Shown: in pieces, positions 14,651 to 23,482 of the stretch
Position numbering within the stretch: the stretch's first letter is position 1
Layout of the letters: each line of letters starts with the position of its first letter
Source of the DNA: Burkholderiaceae bacterium
GTDB lineage: Bacteria > Pseudomonadota > Gammaproteobacteria > Burkholderiales > Burkholderiaceae_C
Assembly (NCBI GenBank): GCA_024235995.1
Contig: JACKLI010000001.1
Coordinates: forward strand, 558,001 to 622,000
Reading direction: 5' to 3'
Length of the DNA: 64,000 nucleotides
Translations under genes and position numbers: made by a program
Notes under the pieces: model-generated
What the model saw: the letters and a program-made list of their open reading frames with translations, nothing else
Databases searched by the model: none
Told to the model about the DNA's origin: nothing

Positions 14651-15960
14651 AAAAATGCTCATCGAACGCGCCAGGGTCGTGGATTTCGAAGAAACGGATC
14701 GCCCAAACTGGCCTGCGCAGCGATTGGAGCGGCCATTTCGGCCTGTTTGCAGGCCGTTTTGCCCGTTCCGGGCGCACGTATCCCATGGTTCACGCATGAT
14801 GCGCGTCCCACCAGCCGCCCAGACTGCCCATGCGCACCAGGTTGTAGGTGGCAAAGCACAGCAGCGCCTGGCCCGCGAGCTTGGCCTGACCGATCAATTT
14901 GGTCTTGGCCAGACCACCCACTGTCTTGATCCAGCCAAAGGCCTCCTCGATGCGCTTGCGCACTTTGAGGCTGGTCTTGTAGCCCTCGTGGCGCCGGATG
15001 CGGCCATCGACCGCCGAGTGCTTGTCCTTGGCCGCCACGTGTGGCGTGACTTTGAGCTTTCGGCAGCCCTTGATGAAGGCCTGGCTGTCGTAACCTTTGT
15101 CGGCCCCGACCGTGGCCCGCTTGTTCTTGTTTCCCCGGCGTTTGAGCATCGCCAGCGCCGCCTCGCGCTCGGCGGTGCCACTGGCATGTGTGATCTCCAC
15201 ATCCACGATCAGCCCGTTGCGGTTCTCCATGAGGATGTGCCCCATGTGGCACAGGCGAGATTTGTCGCCCGCGCTCTTCTTGAACAGCCGGGCATCGGCA
15301 TCGGTGGTGCTGGCGTGGGTGTCGTTGCAGCGCTCCTGCCCTTTGAAGTTCACCTCGGGGTTGCGTCCGGGTGGCGTGCCGCTGTCGTCGTCTTTGCGTT
15401 TGAAACTCTTGTGCGAGGCCCAGGCCTCAATCAGCGTGCCGTCCACGCTGAAGTGTTCGTCGCTGGCAAGCCGGCCCCACTGGGCGCTGAGCTTGACGCG
15501 CTCGAAGAAGGCGCGCGCCAGGTCTTCGTTGAAGAGGCGTTCGCGGTTGGCGCTGAAGGTGGAGTGGTCCCAGACCTTGTCTTCAATGTTCAGGCCCACG
15601 AACCAGCGGTACAGCAGGTTGTAGTTGACCGCCTCGACCAGCTGGCGTTCGCTGCGGATGGAGAACAGGATTTGCAGCAGCAAGGCCTTGAGCAGCATCT
15701 CCGGCGGCACCGAGGGGCGGCCACGGCGGGCGTACACCGCTTCGAACTCGCTGTTCATGCTCGACAGCAGCGCATCCACCACGGCGCGCAACTTGCGCAG
15801 CGGGTGTGCCGCTGGCACTCTTTCTTCAAGGCTGATGTAGCTAAACATCGCCCCCTGGAAGTCTTGGTTGCCTCTCATCTTTCTTGTCGCAGTTGTTCCG
15901 GGATGGCTTCAGATCGTAGCGGCCGACGCGGACGCTCGCAGGGGATTTTTCAACGGCCTG
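14640..15960 (-). mobile_element. IS5-family element, copy 1 (1321 bp)
   Basis: Inverted repeats CAGGCCGTTGAAAAA / TTTTTCAACGGCCTG bound the element, with 4-bp duplications CTAG at 14636-14639 and 15961-15964. The target fits the YTAR preference of the IS5 group. An identical-length copy lies at 41156-42476 with TTAG duplications. Confidence 0.95.
14790..15878 (-). CDS. IS5-family transposase (copy 1)
   Basis: A 362-aa DDE transposase with the N-terminal DUF772-type domain (RGRPSVPPEMLLKALLLQIL) and a DDE_Tnp_1 core: first Asp in HFSVDGTLIEAW, second in VGADKGYDSQAF, and the Glu in RKRIEEAFGWIK. Intact. It differs from copy 2 at a handful of residues, so the two copies are closely related but not identical. 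Confidence 0.94.
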   Translation of the reverse strand: MRGNQDFQGAMFSYISLEERVPAAHPLRKLRAVVDALLSSMNSEFEAVYARRGRPSVPPEMLLKALLLQILFSIRSERQLVEAVNYNLLYRWFVGLNIEDKVWDHSTFSANRERLFNEDLARAFFERVKLSAQWGRLASDEHFSVDGTLIEAWASHKSFKRKDDDSGTPPGRNPEVNFKGQERCNDTHASTTDADARLFKKSAGDKSRLCHMGHILMENRNGLIVDVEITHASGTAEREAALAMLKRRGNKNKRATVGADKGYDSQAFIKGCRKLKVTPHVAAKDKHSAVDGRIRRHEGYKTSLKVRKRIEEAFGWIKTVGGLAKTKLIGQAKLAGQALLCFATYNLVRMGSLGGWWDAHHA

Positions 15961-15993
15961 CTAGTCGTGGACTGAAGATCACGAAGGAAATCG

Positions 15994-16521
15994 ATGCAGA
16001 GGGAGCAAATTGAAATTACCGCGTATCACGAGGCGGGCCATGCAGTCATGGCAATGTCGGTCGGATTCTTGGTAACAGAGATTTCCTGTCACGCATCAGT
16101 TGACGGCTATGGATACACAGCTTGGCAGATGCCTTCACTCATGTCGGATACTGCCAGAGTTGGGGCCGTCTTGACGCTGGCATCTGGGATGGTCGCTGAC
16201 TACTTGCATTGGTCAAGCTTTCCTGACAGGGACGAGGACGAGATTTTGCTGGGTCATTTCGGCGACCAATCAGAAGCCCGTATTCATCTCGCAGCATTGA
16301 AACAGGGGGATGTCTTTGAAGATTACATCTCGTTTGCGTTGATGCACCTGCGGAAGGTTGATGTTTGGTCACAAGTAGTGGCCTTGGCTGATCTGCTGAA
16401 GTCAACGCGAGTTGTTAACGGTCGAGATATCCTGAGCAGAGTCAAGCAGTGTGTGCCTGCTATCTCCCCCCGTGAGTTGGAACAGTGCAAGCGAGCGGTT
16501 GATCTCAAGCATGCCCCCTGA
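15994..16521 (+). CDS. Small M41-like (HEAGH) putative metalloprotease
   Basis: A 175-aa protein whose N-terminus carries ITAYHEAGHAVMAMSVGF, the HExGH zinc site of M41 (FtsH-like) peptidases, at residues about 8-25. It has no AAA+ ATPase domain and no membrane segment. The C-terminal half is helical, as in the M41 fold. A strong ribosome-binding site (ACGAAGGAAA) precedes it. The gene sits between hypothetical genes in the island operon. The catalytic activity is inferred from the motif only, and the third zinc ligand is not obvious. Confidence 0.7.
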   Translation: MQREQIEITAYHEAGHAVMAMSVGFLVTEISCHASVDGYGYTAWQMPSLMSDTARVGAVLTLASGMVADYLHWSSFPDRDEDEILLGHFGDQSEARIHLAALKQGDVFEDYISFALMHLRKVDVWSQVVALADLLKSTRVVNGRDILSRVKQCVPAISPRELEQCKRAVDLKHAP

Positions 16522-16551
16522 TTTAACTGCCCATCAAGTGAAGGAAAGATG

Positions 16552-17175
16552 ATGGATACCAAGGCGATACAAAACCTCATGAACAAGGCCCATTCTGCCG
16601 TCCCCACAGCCGCGCCTGGTGCAGGCCTCCGCGAAGCCGTCATGGGATTTGGTGTGGTACCTGGGGTGGCGATGGCCAGCATTCCACTGGCTGCCGCCGT
16701 TGCCGTTGCCTGGATTGGCTATGAAGTAGTGACGGGAGTGAAGGAGTCGAGCGAAAAATCGAAGCGTCCGATGCCTGACCGCTGGCTTGAGCAGGTTGCT
16801 GCTGCTCCAGACGCAAGTCCAGAAGGATTAGCATTTCTAGTCGGGTGCCTGGAGGCAGACGGGTTCATTTCAGCAGGTAATGCCGTTGAATGGGCGAAGC
16901 GCGAAAGCGCCCGCATGGAAGCAAGGAGGCTTGCCGACGAGAAGGCCTCCTACGCCGTTCAGGCGAGCAGCGAAGGGGCCCTGGCCCTCCTGGCGAGAGC
17001 ACGCAAAGAATGTACCCCTTCGATGCTGAATCCAGGCGCTCTTGATAGGGCGAAGAAGACGGTAGCCGATGTCGCTGACTCGGTGAAGGCGGCAACATCA
17101 GGCGTGCTTGCTGAGACATTGAAGGGGGCCGCGACGGGCGCCGTCAAAGGTGTCGCGAGCAAGCTCTTCAAATGA
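16552..17175 (+). CDS. Hypothetical membrane-anchored protein, 207 aa
   Basis: Starts at the ATG at 16552, better spaced from AAGGAAA than the adjacent ATG at 16549. A hydrophobic glycine/alanine-rich segment at about residues 35-60 (GVAMASIPLAAAVAVAWIGYEVV) should span the membrane. The rest is charged and helical, ending in an amphipathic Ala/Lys-rich tail (KGAATGAVKGVASKLFK). I do not recognise the family. It follows the HEAGH protein gene by 30 bp and may work with it. Confidence 0.6.
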   Translation: MDTKAIQNLMNKAHSAVPTAAPGAGLREAVMGFGVVPGVAMASIPLAAAVAVAWIGYEVVTGVKESSEKSKRPMPDRWLEQVAAAPDASPEGLAFLVGCLEADGFISAGNAVEWAKRESARMEARRLADEKASYAVQASSEGALALLARARKECTPSMLNPGALDRAKKTVADVADSVKAATSGVLAETLKGAATGAVKGVASKLFK

Positions 17176-17190
17176 GAGGAAACCGACGGC

Positions 17191-17388
17191 ATGAAGCTCA
17201 GCGAACCACAGGAACGGCTCGTCAGAAAGTTGAAGGACGGTGCCGAGTTGCGGCACCACGTGGACACCGGCTTGTTCCGACTGCGGGACGCCATCACAAC
17301 CAGGTCGGTGCATCCGGCGACAGTTGAGTCGCTCTTGCGCGTTGGCGTGATCAACAAGTCGCTTGACGGCTCATGCCGCCTTGCTTGA
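17191..17388 (+). CDS. Small hypothetical protein, 65 aa
   Basis: Begins MKLSEPQERLVRKLKDGAEL behind a GAGGAAACC ribosome-binding site, 15 bp after the preceding gene. The order of helices (EPQERLVRKL, TVESLLRVGVINKS) resembles a small winged-helix fold, but I cannot assign a family. Confidence 0.55.
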   Translation: MKLSEPQERLVRKLKDGAELRHHVDTGLFRLRDAITTRSVHPATVESLLRVGVINKSLDGSCRLA

Positions 17389-17398
17389 AAGAAACAAC

Positions 17399-17578
17399 AT
17401 GCAAACACAAAACGCTGCAGTAGCGGCAATCCAATTTGCGCTGGAGACGGATGAAGGATTGGCGTTCCTGCGTTGCTGGAATGAGGGCAACTTCGAAGCG
17501 ATTCGCCGTGAGTGGCCCGAAGTGCCAGTGTCGGTTTTCGTCGGGGCTGATCCGCTGCACCCTGCGACTGGCGCTTGA
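17399..17578 (+). CDS. Small hypothetical protein, 59 aa
   Basis: Begins MQTQNAAVAAIQFALETDEG at the ATG at 17399, behind GAAAGAAAC, 10 bp after the previous gene. It is acidic and contains a segment EAIRREWPEVPVSVFVGADPL. The family is not recognised. It is the last gene of the island before the IS1071 remnant, so whatever followed has been lost. Confidence 0.5.
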   Translation: MQTQNAAVAAIQFALETDEGLAFLRCWNEGNFEAIRREWPEVPVSVFVGADPLHPATGA

Positions 17579-17588
17579 TCAAGGAAAA

Positions 17589-17668
17589 CAACGATCTACC
17601 AACACCACCTCCGCGCCAGTGCTAGCTTTTCGTACCGTCACTTATTGCACTGAAAACGAGGAGACCCC
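17589..17668 (+). mobile_element. IS1071 right-end remnant (80 bp)
   Basis: Matches the last 80 bases of IS1071 (compare 21932-22011), ending GAGGAGACCCC. The rest of this copy is missing: the sequence to its left is island DNA. It shows that an additional IS1071 once stood here, forming the left side of a composite structure with the complete copy at 18808. Confidence 0.92.
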
Positions 17669-18340
17669 GGCGTCGCCGACCCAGGCATGCCAATGTTCGA
17701 TAGGAAGTTGGCTGGTGATGATGGTGGCCCGGCTGGCCGCCCGGTCGTCGATGATCTCCAGCAAGTCGGCCCGCGTTCGCGAGTCCAGCGCCGCCATGCC
17801 CCAGTTGTCCAGCAGCAGCACGTCGGTCTTGGCCACCTGCAGCAGCCACTTGCCGAAGGTGCCGTTGCCGTGCCGGATGCGTAGCTCCTCGCCCAGGCGC
17901 GGCACGCGCTGGTAGACGGCGCTGTGACCGCGCCGGCAGGCGTACTGCGCCAGGGCGCAAGCCAGCCAGGACTTGCCGGCGTCGGTCGGCCCTGTGATCA
18001 GGACGCTGTGACCGGAGTCGATCCAGTCGCCCAGCGCCAGGCTCATGACCGCACGGCGGTCGACGCCGCGCCCTGGGCGGCCGTCCAGATCTTCGATGGC
18101 GGCTTGCGGGTACTTCAGGCGCGCCTCCTTCAGCAGCCGCTCGCGCCTCTTGTCGTCGCGCTGGTGCAGCTCGCGTTCGACCAGTAGCGCGAGGCGCTCC
18201 TCGAAGCTCAGGGAGTGCGTACCGCCGCCGGCGGCCATCTGCTCTTGCAGCCCGCTGGCCATGCCGTGCAGCCGCAATCCGCGCAGCTGCTCCAGGGTGG
18301 TGTTCATCATCATCGGTGTTCCCTGCTGGTCTCGGTTCAT
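17669..18340 (-). pseudogene. IS21-like istB, 3'-truncated by IS1071 end
   Basis: Encodes an IstB-type ATPase of a different IS21-family element from the one at 10484. It starts around 18340 (or the ATG run at 18313) and carries a Walker A-like GPTDAGKSWLA and Walker B VLLLDNWGMAAL. The frame runs into the IS1071 terminus at 17668, losing the C-terminus. The Walker A has TDAGKS rather than the usual TGxGKT. Confidence 0.85.
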
Positions 18341-18807
18341 TGGTAGTAGCCGGGGCCGCGCACATGGGCATGCTGCGGGCTGGTCCATTGCGGCGTGTCA
18401 GCCGCATGGACCCGGTCGCGGCCGTTGGCCAGGATGTCGCGCACGTGGCTGTAGCGCGCCGTGCCCAGCTCCAGGGCCACCAGGCAGGCCGCCTCCAGCC
18501 GCGGCTTGCCGTACTTGCGCACCAGCGACAGCAGCCCCAGGCAAGCCCGGTAGCCGTGCTCGGGATGGCGCTGCTCCTCCAGCAGCCGCTGCACCGTGCG
18601 GCCGGTGGCCACGCCGATGCTCTGGCCCCAGTGCACCAAGCGCTCGGGTGTCCACTGCAGGTGCGCCCGATGCGCCGCCGGCAGGTGCTCCACCACCGTG
18701 GTGAAGCCGCCCTGGTGGGCGCTGCGGGCGTGCGCTGCCACCCGCTGGCCGCGATGCAGCAGCTCCACCCCGCGAGTCGTCAACCGCGCCTCCAGCACCT
18801 GGCTGAC
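18337..18807 (-). pseudogene. IS21-like istA, C-terminal fragment
   Basis: The last 150 or so residues of an IstA transposase (segment LVRKYGKPRLEAACLVALELG), ending in an ATGA overlap with istB at 18337-18340. The N-terminal helix-turn-helix and DDE core are gone, cut by the left end of IS1071 at 18808. The IS21 fragment is enclosed by two IS1071 ends. Confidence 0.85.
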
Positions 18808-21800
18808 GGGGTCTCCTCGTTTTCAGTGCAATAAGTGACGGTACGCAAAGCTAGCACTGGCGCGGGGGTGGTCTGGGTAGACCGTTGATTTCATTGACTT
18901 TCCTGTTCGCTTTGTAAACGGGTATGGTGGCCTCCCACTTTTGAGGTTCACGATGCAGGGTTGGCACACAACGTTTTTGGGGATGCGTGGGCTCCCCCGC
19001 GATATCAGCGACTTCGAGATGAAGGCATTTTTCACCTTCGATGGTGCCGAGCGCGACGCAATCAATGCACGCCGAGGTGATTCCCACAAGCTTGGTCTGG
19101 CGCTCCATATTGGTTTCCTGCGCATGAGTGGGCGTTTGCTCGGTGCCTTTCGGGTAATTCCAGTAGCCTTGTGGCGCCACCTTGGCAACGAGCTTGGCAT
19201 TGCAGCACCAGAAGTCGCCTCGCTGAGAGCCATGTATGAACGCGGGCGCACGCTATTCGATCACCAACAAGTAGCCTGCACGGTCCTTGGATTCCAGTGG
19301 ATGAGCGAGCACCAGCGCCGCTCACTGGTACGTGAACTGCGCGACGAAGTGGCGCGCTGCGCCGACCGCGATCAGCTACTCGTGCGGGCGCGTCAATGGC
19401 TGTACAAGAACAAGCTGGTGATCGTGCACGAGCGGGCAATTCGGACACTGATTGCGGCGGCACTTGCCCAGCTTGAAGTTGAAACAGGCACCGCCATCGC
19501 CGCCAGCGTTGATCCAGCAACACTTGATCGCTGGCGAGCCTCAGTTTCAGAGCTGCGCCCAGATGGACAAACCCAGCAGAGTTGGCTATGGGCTGCACCG
19601 GCGAAACACTCAACCCGCCAAATCAGCGAGGTACTGGAGCGCATCGACCTGCTTTACACGCTGGACGTTCATAAGCACCTGGCAGACATCCCCGATCTCA
19701 TCTTGCGCCGCTACGCGCGCCGACTTGTCTCCAGGCCGCCCTCAGCCGGAGCCAAGATCAAAGAGCCAGCGCGCACCGTGGAGGTCGCATGCTTTCTTCG
19801 GTATTGCCTGTTCACCACCACAGACCAGTTGATCCTTATGGTGCAGCGCCGGATCGCCGATCTGTGGCGTCAGGCTGCCGCCGATGTCCCCGCTACCGTC
19901 AATTGGGCCGCAATGTACAAAACGCTGCTCGGCGAACTTGTTGCCTTGAGCGCGCAAGGTGCGGTGCCAGATGCTGAGTTGCGTGCCCGTCTTGAAGCCT
20001 TGATCACCGAAACCCAGAAACGCAAACCACCGAGCAGGGCCTCCCTGGTCCGCGAGGGATTGATTGATGGAATTCGCCCCGTGCGGTCGTTGCTCGTCGC
20101 CATTGCAAAGCTGCCCTGGCAGGCCACCGGCGAGCATCCTGCCATCGAGTACCTTGCCAAGCTGCAAGCTTTATATCTCAAAGGATCCAGAAAGCTGCCA
20201 GTTGAAGTGGTGGCACCAAGTCTGGGAATGATCTGGCAGGTTTCGATCTCCAGCCCAGACCGGGAACGGGCGTTTCAGGCGTTGGAGGTGGCCACCCTGT
20301 TTGCCCTGCGCCGCGCGGTGCGCAATGGCTCGGTCTGGATTGAGCACAGCCTGAGCTTTCGGGGTCGTGCGCGCTTGTTCTTCACGGACGAGCGTTGGCA
20401 GGCAGAGTCCAAGAAACACTATGCCCGTCTATCGTTACCCAGCAAGGCTGCCACTTTCTTGAAGCCTTTGCTGGCCAGAGTAACTGCCGGTGTCGATGCG
20501 GTGGCCGCTGCAGCCCGCAGTGGCGTACTGCGCGTGGATGATGAACTCCATTTGTCGCCATTGCCCGCAGAGGACGAAGACCCAGAAGTGACCAAGCTGC
20601 GCGCGGCTTTGGATCACCGCATCGGTGAGGTTCAATTGCCGGAAGTGATTCTGGCCGTTGACGCCCAGGTGCGCTTTAGCTGGATCATGCTCGGACGTGA
20701 GCCGCGCTCTACCGACGAGCTGCTGATGGTCTATGCCGGCATCATGGCCCACGGCACCAGTCTGACTGCGGTCGAATGCGCGCGCATGATTCCGCAATTG
20801 TCTGCCACCAGCATTCGCCAGGCCATGCGCTGGGCGCGGGACGAACGGCGTCTGAGCCAGGCCTGCCAGGCTGTGCTGGAATTCATGCAGCGACACCCGA
20901 TTGCCGCCACCTGGGGGCGGTCCGATTTGGCATCTTCTGACATGATGAGCATGGAGACCACCAAACGGGTGTGGCAAGCCCGGCTTGATCCTCGGCGCAA
21001 CACACCTTCCATTGGAATCTACTCCCATGTAAAAGACCGGTGGGGCATCTTCCATGCGCAGCCCTTTGTGCTCAATGAGCGCCAGGCGGGCGTGGCCATT
21101 GAAGGTGTCATCCGCCAAGAAAAGCTGGAGACCAGCCAGCTTGCTGTGGATACCCATGGCTACACCGACTTTGCCATGTCACATGCCCGTTTGCTTGGTT
21201 TTGATCTTTGCCCGCGGTTGAAGGAACTCAAACAGCGCCACCTCTTTGTGCCACGCGGCACCAAAGTGCCCGCAGAAATCGCTGCGGTGTGCGAAGCCAA
21301 TGTCGACGTCGCTTTGATCGAAAAGCATTGGGATAGTCTGGTGCACCTGGCAGCCTCGGTCATGAGCGGACATGCCAGTGCGGTGGCAGCTCTTGCGCGG
21401 TTCGGTTCTGCCGCCCAGGGCGATCCAATCTATGAGGCTGGCGTGCAATTGGGGCGGTTGCTGCGTACGGCGTTTTTGGCTGACTACTTTGTCAAGGACG
21501 CTTTCAGGAACGAGTTGCGCCGGGTGCTCAATCGGGGCGAGGCTGTTAACGCCCTCAAGCGCGCCATTTATACCGGCCGGATCAGCCCGGCGCAGGCCAA
21601 ACGTGTCGATGAAATGCAGGCTGTGGCCGATGCGTTGAGCCTGATGGCCAACATCGTGATGGCGTGGAATACCTCACAGATGCAGGCGGTCCTGGATCGC
21701 TGGTCGAACCGCCGCCAGGTCATTCCACCGGAACTGATCGGGAAGATTGCGCCCACCAGGCTGGAGAGCATCAACTTGCGGGGTGTGTTTCGCTTCCCGG

Positions 21801-22011
21801 TTGACCGCTATGCTGACCAAATCCTGCCTTCGCGGCCAAATGCATCGATAACTGGCACCAATGGATGAAACCGACCACGGTTTGACGCCACGAATCGCAG
21901 ATTTGAAAGTGAACAGGAAAGTCAATGAAATCAACGATCTACCAACACCACCTCCGCGCCAGTGCTAGCTTTTCGTACCGTCACTTATTGCACTGAAAAC
22001 GAGGAGACCCC
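18808..22011 (+). mobile_element. IS1071, complete (3204 bp)
   Basis: Tn3-like insertion sequence with long terminal inverted repeats of about 110 bp, outer ends GGGGTCTCCTCG and CGAGGAGACCCC. The length equals that of IS1071 exactly. It lacks a resolvase gene, as IS1071 does. The five bases on either side (CTGAC and GAGTA) do not match, so it is not a simple insertion. It lies between an IS21 fragment and a broken hydroxylase gene. Confidence 0.97.
18953..21868 (+). CDS. tnpA: IS1071 transposase TnpA
   Basis: A 971-aa Tn3-family transposase from the ATG at 18953 (MQGWHTTFLGMRG). The N-terminal DUF4158-type DNA-binding part is followed by the DDE domain in the last third (first Asp in LAVDTHGYTDFAMS, later RLIGKIAP-like segment near the end). 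It is intact and should be active for replicative transposition. Cointegrates would need host recombination for resolution because no tnpR is present. Confidence 0.97.
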   Translation: MQGWHTTFLGMRGLPRDISDFEMKAFFTFDGAERDAINARRGDSHKLGLALHIGFLRMSGRLLGAFRVIPVALWRHLGNELGIAAPEVASLRAMYERGRTLFDHQQVACTVLGFQWMSEHQRRSLVRELRDEVARCADRDQLLVRARQWLYKNKLVIVHERAIRTLIAAALAQLEVETGTAIAASVDPATLDRWRASVSELRPDGQTQQSWLWAAPAKHSTRQISEVLERIDLLYTLDVHKHLADIPDLILRRYARRLVSRPPSAGAKIKEPARTVEVACFLRYCLFTTTDQLILMVQRRIADLWRQAAADVPATVNWAAMYKTLLGELVALSAQGAVPDAELRARLEALITETQKRKPPSRASLVREGLIDGIRPVRSLLVAIAKLPWQATGEHPAIEYLAKLQALYLKGSRKLPVEVVAPSLGMIWQVSISSPDRERAFQALEVATLFALRRAVRNGSVWIEHSLSFRGRARLFFTDERWQAESKKHYARLSLPSKAATFLKPLLARVTAGVDAVAAAARSGVLRVDDELHLSPLPAEDEDPEVTKLRAALDHRIGEVQLPEVILAVDAQVRFSWIMLGREPRSTDELLMVYAGIMAHGTSLTAVECARMIPQLSATSIRQAMRWARDERRLSQACQAVLEFMQRHPIAATWGRSDLASSDMMSMETTKRVWQARLDPRRNTPSIGIYSHVKDRWGIFHAQPFVLNERQAGVAIEGVIRQEKLETSQLAVDTHGYTDFAMSHARLLGFDLCPRLKELKQRHLFVPRGTKVPAEIAAVCEANVDVALIEKHWDSLVHLAASVMSGHASAVAALARFGSAAQGDPIYEAGVQLGRLLRTAFLADYFVKDAFRNELRRVLNRGEAVNALKRAIYTGRISPAQAKRVDEMQAVADALSLMANIVMAWNTSQMQAVLDRWSNRRQVIPPELIGKIAPTRLESINLRGVFRFPVDRYADQILPSRPNASITGTNG

Positions 22012-22461
22012 GAGTACCTCAACCGCCATGCCCGGCTTGAATTCAACATCCCCGGCGTGACTTTTGGAGGTCGCTACGGCGACTCGCCCATCATCGCGCA
22101 GGACGGTGTGGACCTACCTCCCGACGAACCCAATGACTACGTGCCCACCGCCAGTCCTGGGGGGCGCCCGCCCCATGCATGGCTGGAAGATGGCCGTTCC
22201 CTGTACGACACATTCCACACCGAGTGGACATTGCTCGCCCTCGGTGCAACCGACCCGGCAACCGATGGCTTCAAGAACGCGGCCCAGTCTATGGGCATCG
22301 ACCTGAAGGTGGTCCGTTTGCCCGCCCAGCAGTTACTGGAGCTATACGAATCACCACTGGTATTGATACGCCCTGATCAGATCGTCGCCTGGCGAGGGGC
22401 CTCCGATGAAGATGGCCAGCAGGTTCTGTCCCTTGCCCTGGGAATACATCGAATCACATAA
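22012..22461 (+). pseudogene. FAD aromatic hydroxylase, C-terminal fragment
   Basis: From the IS1071 boundary, a 149-codon frame encodes the C-terminal thioredoxin-like domain of a flavin monooxygenase of the phenol/chlorophenol hydroxylase type (GGRPPHAWLEDG, SLYDTFHTEWTLL, LIRPDQIVAWRG). The N-terminal FAD-binding domain is missing. Such enzymes hydroxylate phenols, for example to hydroxyquinol, the substrate of the dioxygenase encoded next to it. It converges with the lysR gene, with an 8-bp overlap of their ends. Confidence 0.85.
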
Positions 22462-23374
22462 GACCAGTCCACTTTCTTTCGTACTCGTGGGTCGCGAACT
22501 CATCCACCATGAAGTCAATGAAGGATCGGACTTTCGCTGACAGGTGCTTTCGGCTGGGATATGCGATGTTGATTTGCAAACGTGGCAGATCCCAGTCACC
22601 GAGTACGGGTACGAGGCGTCCGGCGACGATATCCTCATAGACGATATAACTAGGTTGCACGAGGATACCCAAGCCACTAAGTGCAGCAGCACGCAATACC
22701 TGCCCGTCGTTGGACTCCAACACCCCCTGGACATTCACCGTCTGACTTTCGCCTCCACGACTGAACTTCAGTTCGTTGGGGTGGTTGGCGTGCAAGTAGA
22801 CAAGAACATTGTGGTCAGTCAGGTCTGATGGGAACTGTGGACGCCCCCTTTGGGCCAGATAAGCGGGAGACGCCGCCAATATGCGGCGCGTCGAAGCTAG
22901 ACGCCTAATGGTTATGGTGCTGTCAGGCTCATACTCACGCGTCCGTATGGCTACGTCAATACCGTTGTCAATGATGTCCAAGTAGCGGTTCGCAGTTTCA
23001 ACATGCACTCTTACTTGTGAATACCGCTGATGGTACTTCGGCAATCGCGGGGCGATGAGTTGCATGGCGAACGACAGCGAAGCACTCACACGTAACACCC
23101 CCGACGGGTTCAGCGTGGTTTGATGTATTGCCGCCTCTGCGTCGCGCAACTCAGTTAGGACGTGACGAGCCCGCTCCAAGAAATCCTGCCCCTCACTGGT
23201 CAGGTAGAGCCGACGCGTGTTGCGCTCGACTAGACGGACCTGCAGGCGCTCTTCCAGCGAAGCCAAGTAACGAGTGGCCGCTGGATTGGACAGTCCCAAG
23301 GCCTCTGCAGCCGCACCGAGACTGCCTCGATCGGCAACCTCCACAAAGAGCGCCATTTCTGTGAACCGATCCAT
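22454..23374 (-). CDS. LysR-family transcriptional regulator
   Basis: A 306-aa protein with an N-terminal winged helix-turn-helix (MDRFTEMALFVEVADRGSLGAAAEALGLSN-type, residues 1-60) and a C-terminal effector-binding domain. It is divergent from the hydroxyquinol operon with a 108-bp intergenic region, the standard LysR arrangement, so it probably activates that operon with a pathway intermediate as inducer. The length is normal and the gene is intact. Confidence 0.9.
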   Translation of the reverse strand: MDRFTEMALFVEVADRGSLGAAAEALGLSNPAATRYLASLEERLQVRLVERNTRRLYLTSEGQDFLERARHVLTELRDAEAAIHQTTLNPSGVLRVSASLSFAMQLIAPRLPKYHQRYSQVRVHVETANRYLDIIDNGIDVAIRTREYEPDSTITIRRLASTRRILAASPAYLAQRGRPQFPSDLTDHNVLVYLHANHPNELKFSRGGESQTVNVQGVLESNDGQVLRAAALSGLGILVQPSYIVYEDIVAGRLVPVLGDWDLPRLQINIAYPSRKHLSAKVRSFIDFMVDEFATHEYERKWTGLM

Positions 23375-23482
23375 TTTTCCATCTTTCGGAAAAGTAATTT
23401 CCCATTTTGATATTTGAGAAATCTTTTTGAAATTATAGAGTTCAGGTCATCGCAACTCAACACTGCCAACTGCAAACAAGCC
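23375..23482. promoter_or_regulatory. Divergent lysR / hydroxyquinol operon promoter region
   Basis: AT-rich 108-bp region between divergent start codons. A T-N11-A type motif is visible in TTTGATATTTGAGAAATC (23405-23422), and TATAGA (23437-23442) could be the -10 element toward the dioxygenase gene. The exact sites are guesses from sequence. Confidence 0.5.

Noticed and set aside
14655..16013. A 452-codon open frame antisense to the IS5 transposase
   Set aside because: It is opposite an intact DDE transposase and crosses both IS ends, which no real gene would do.
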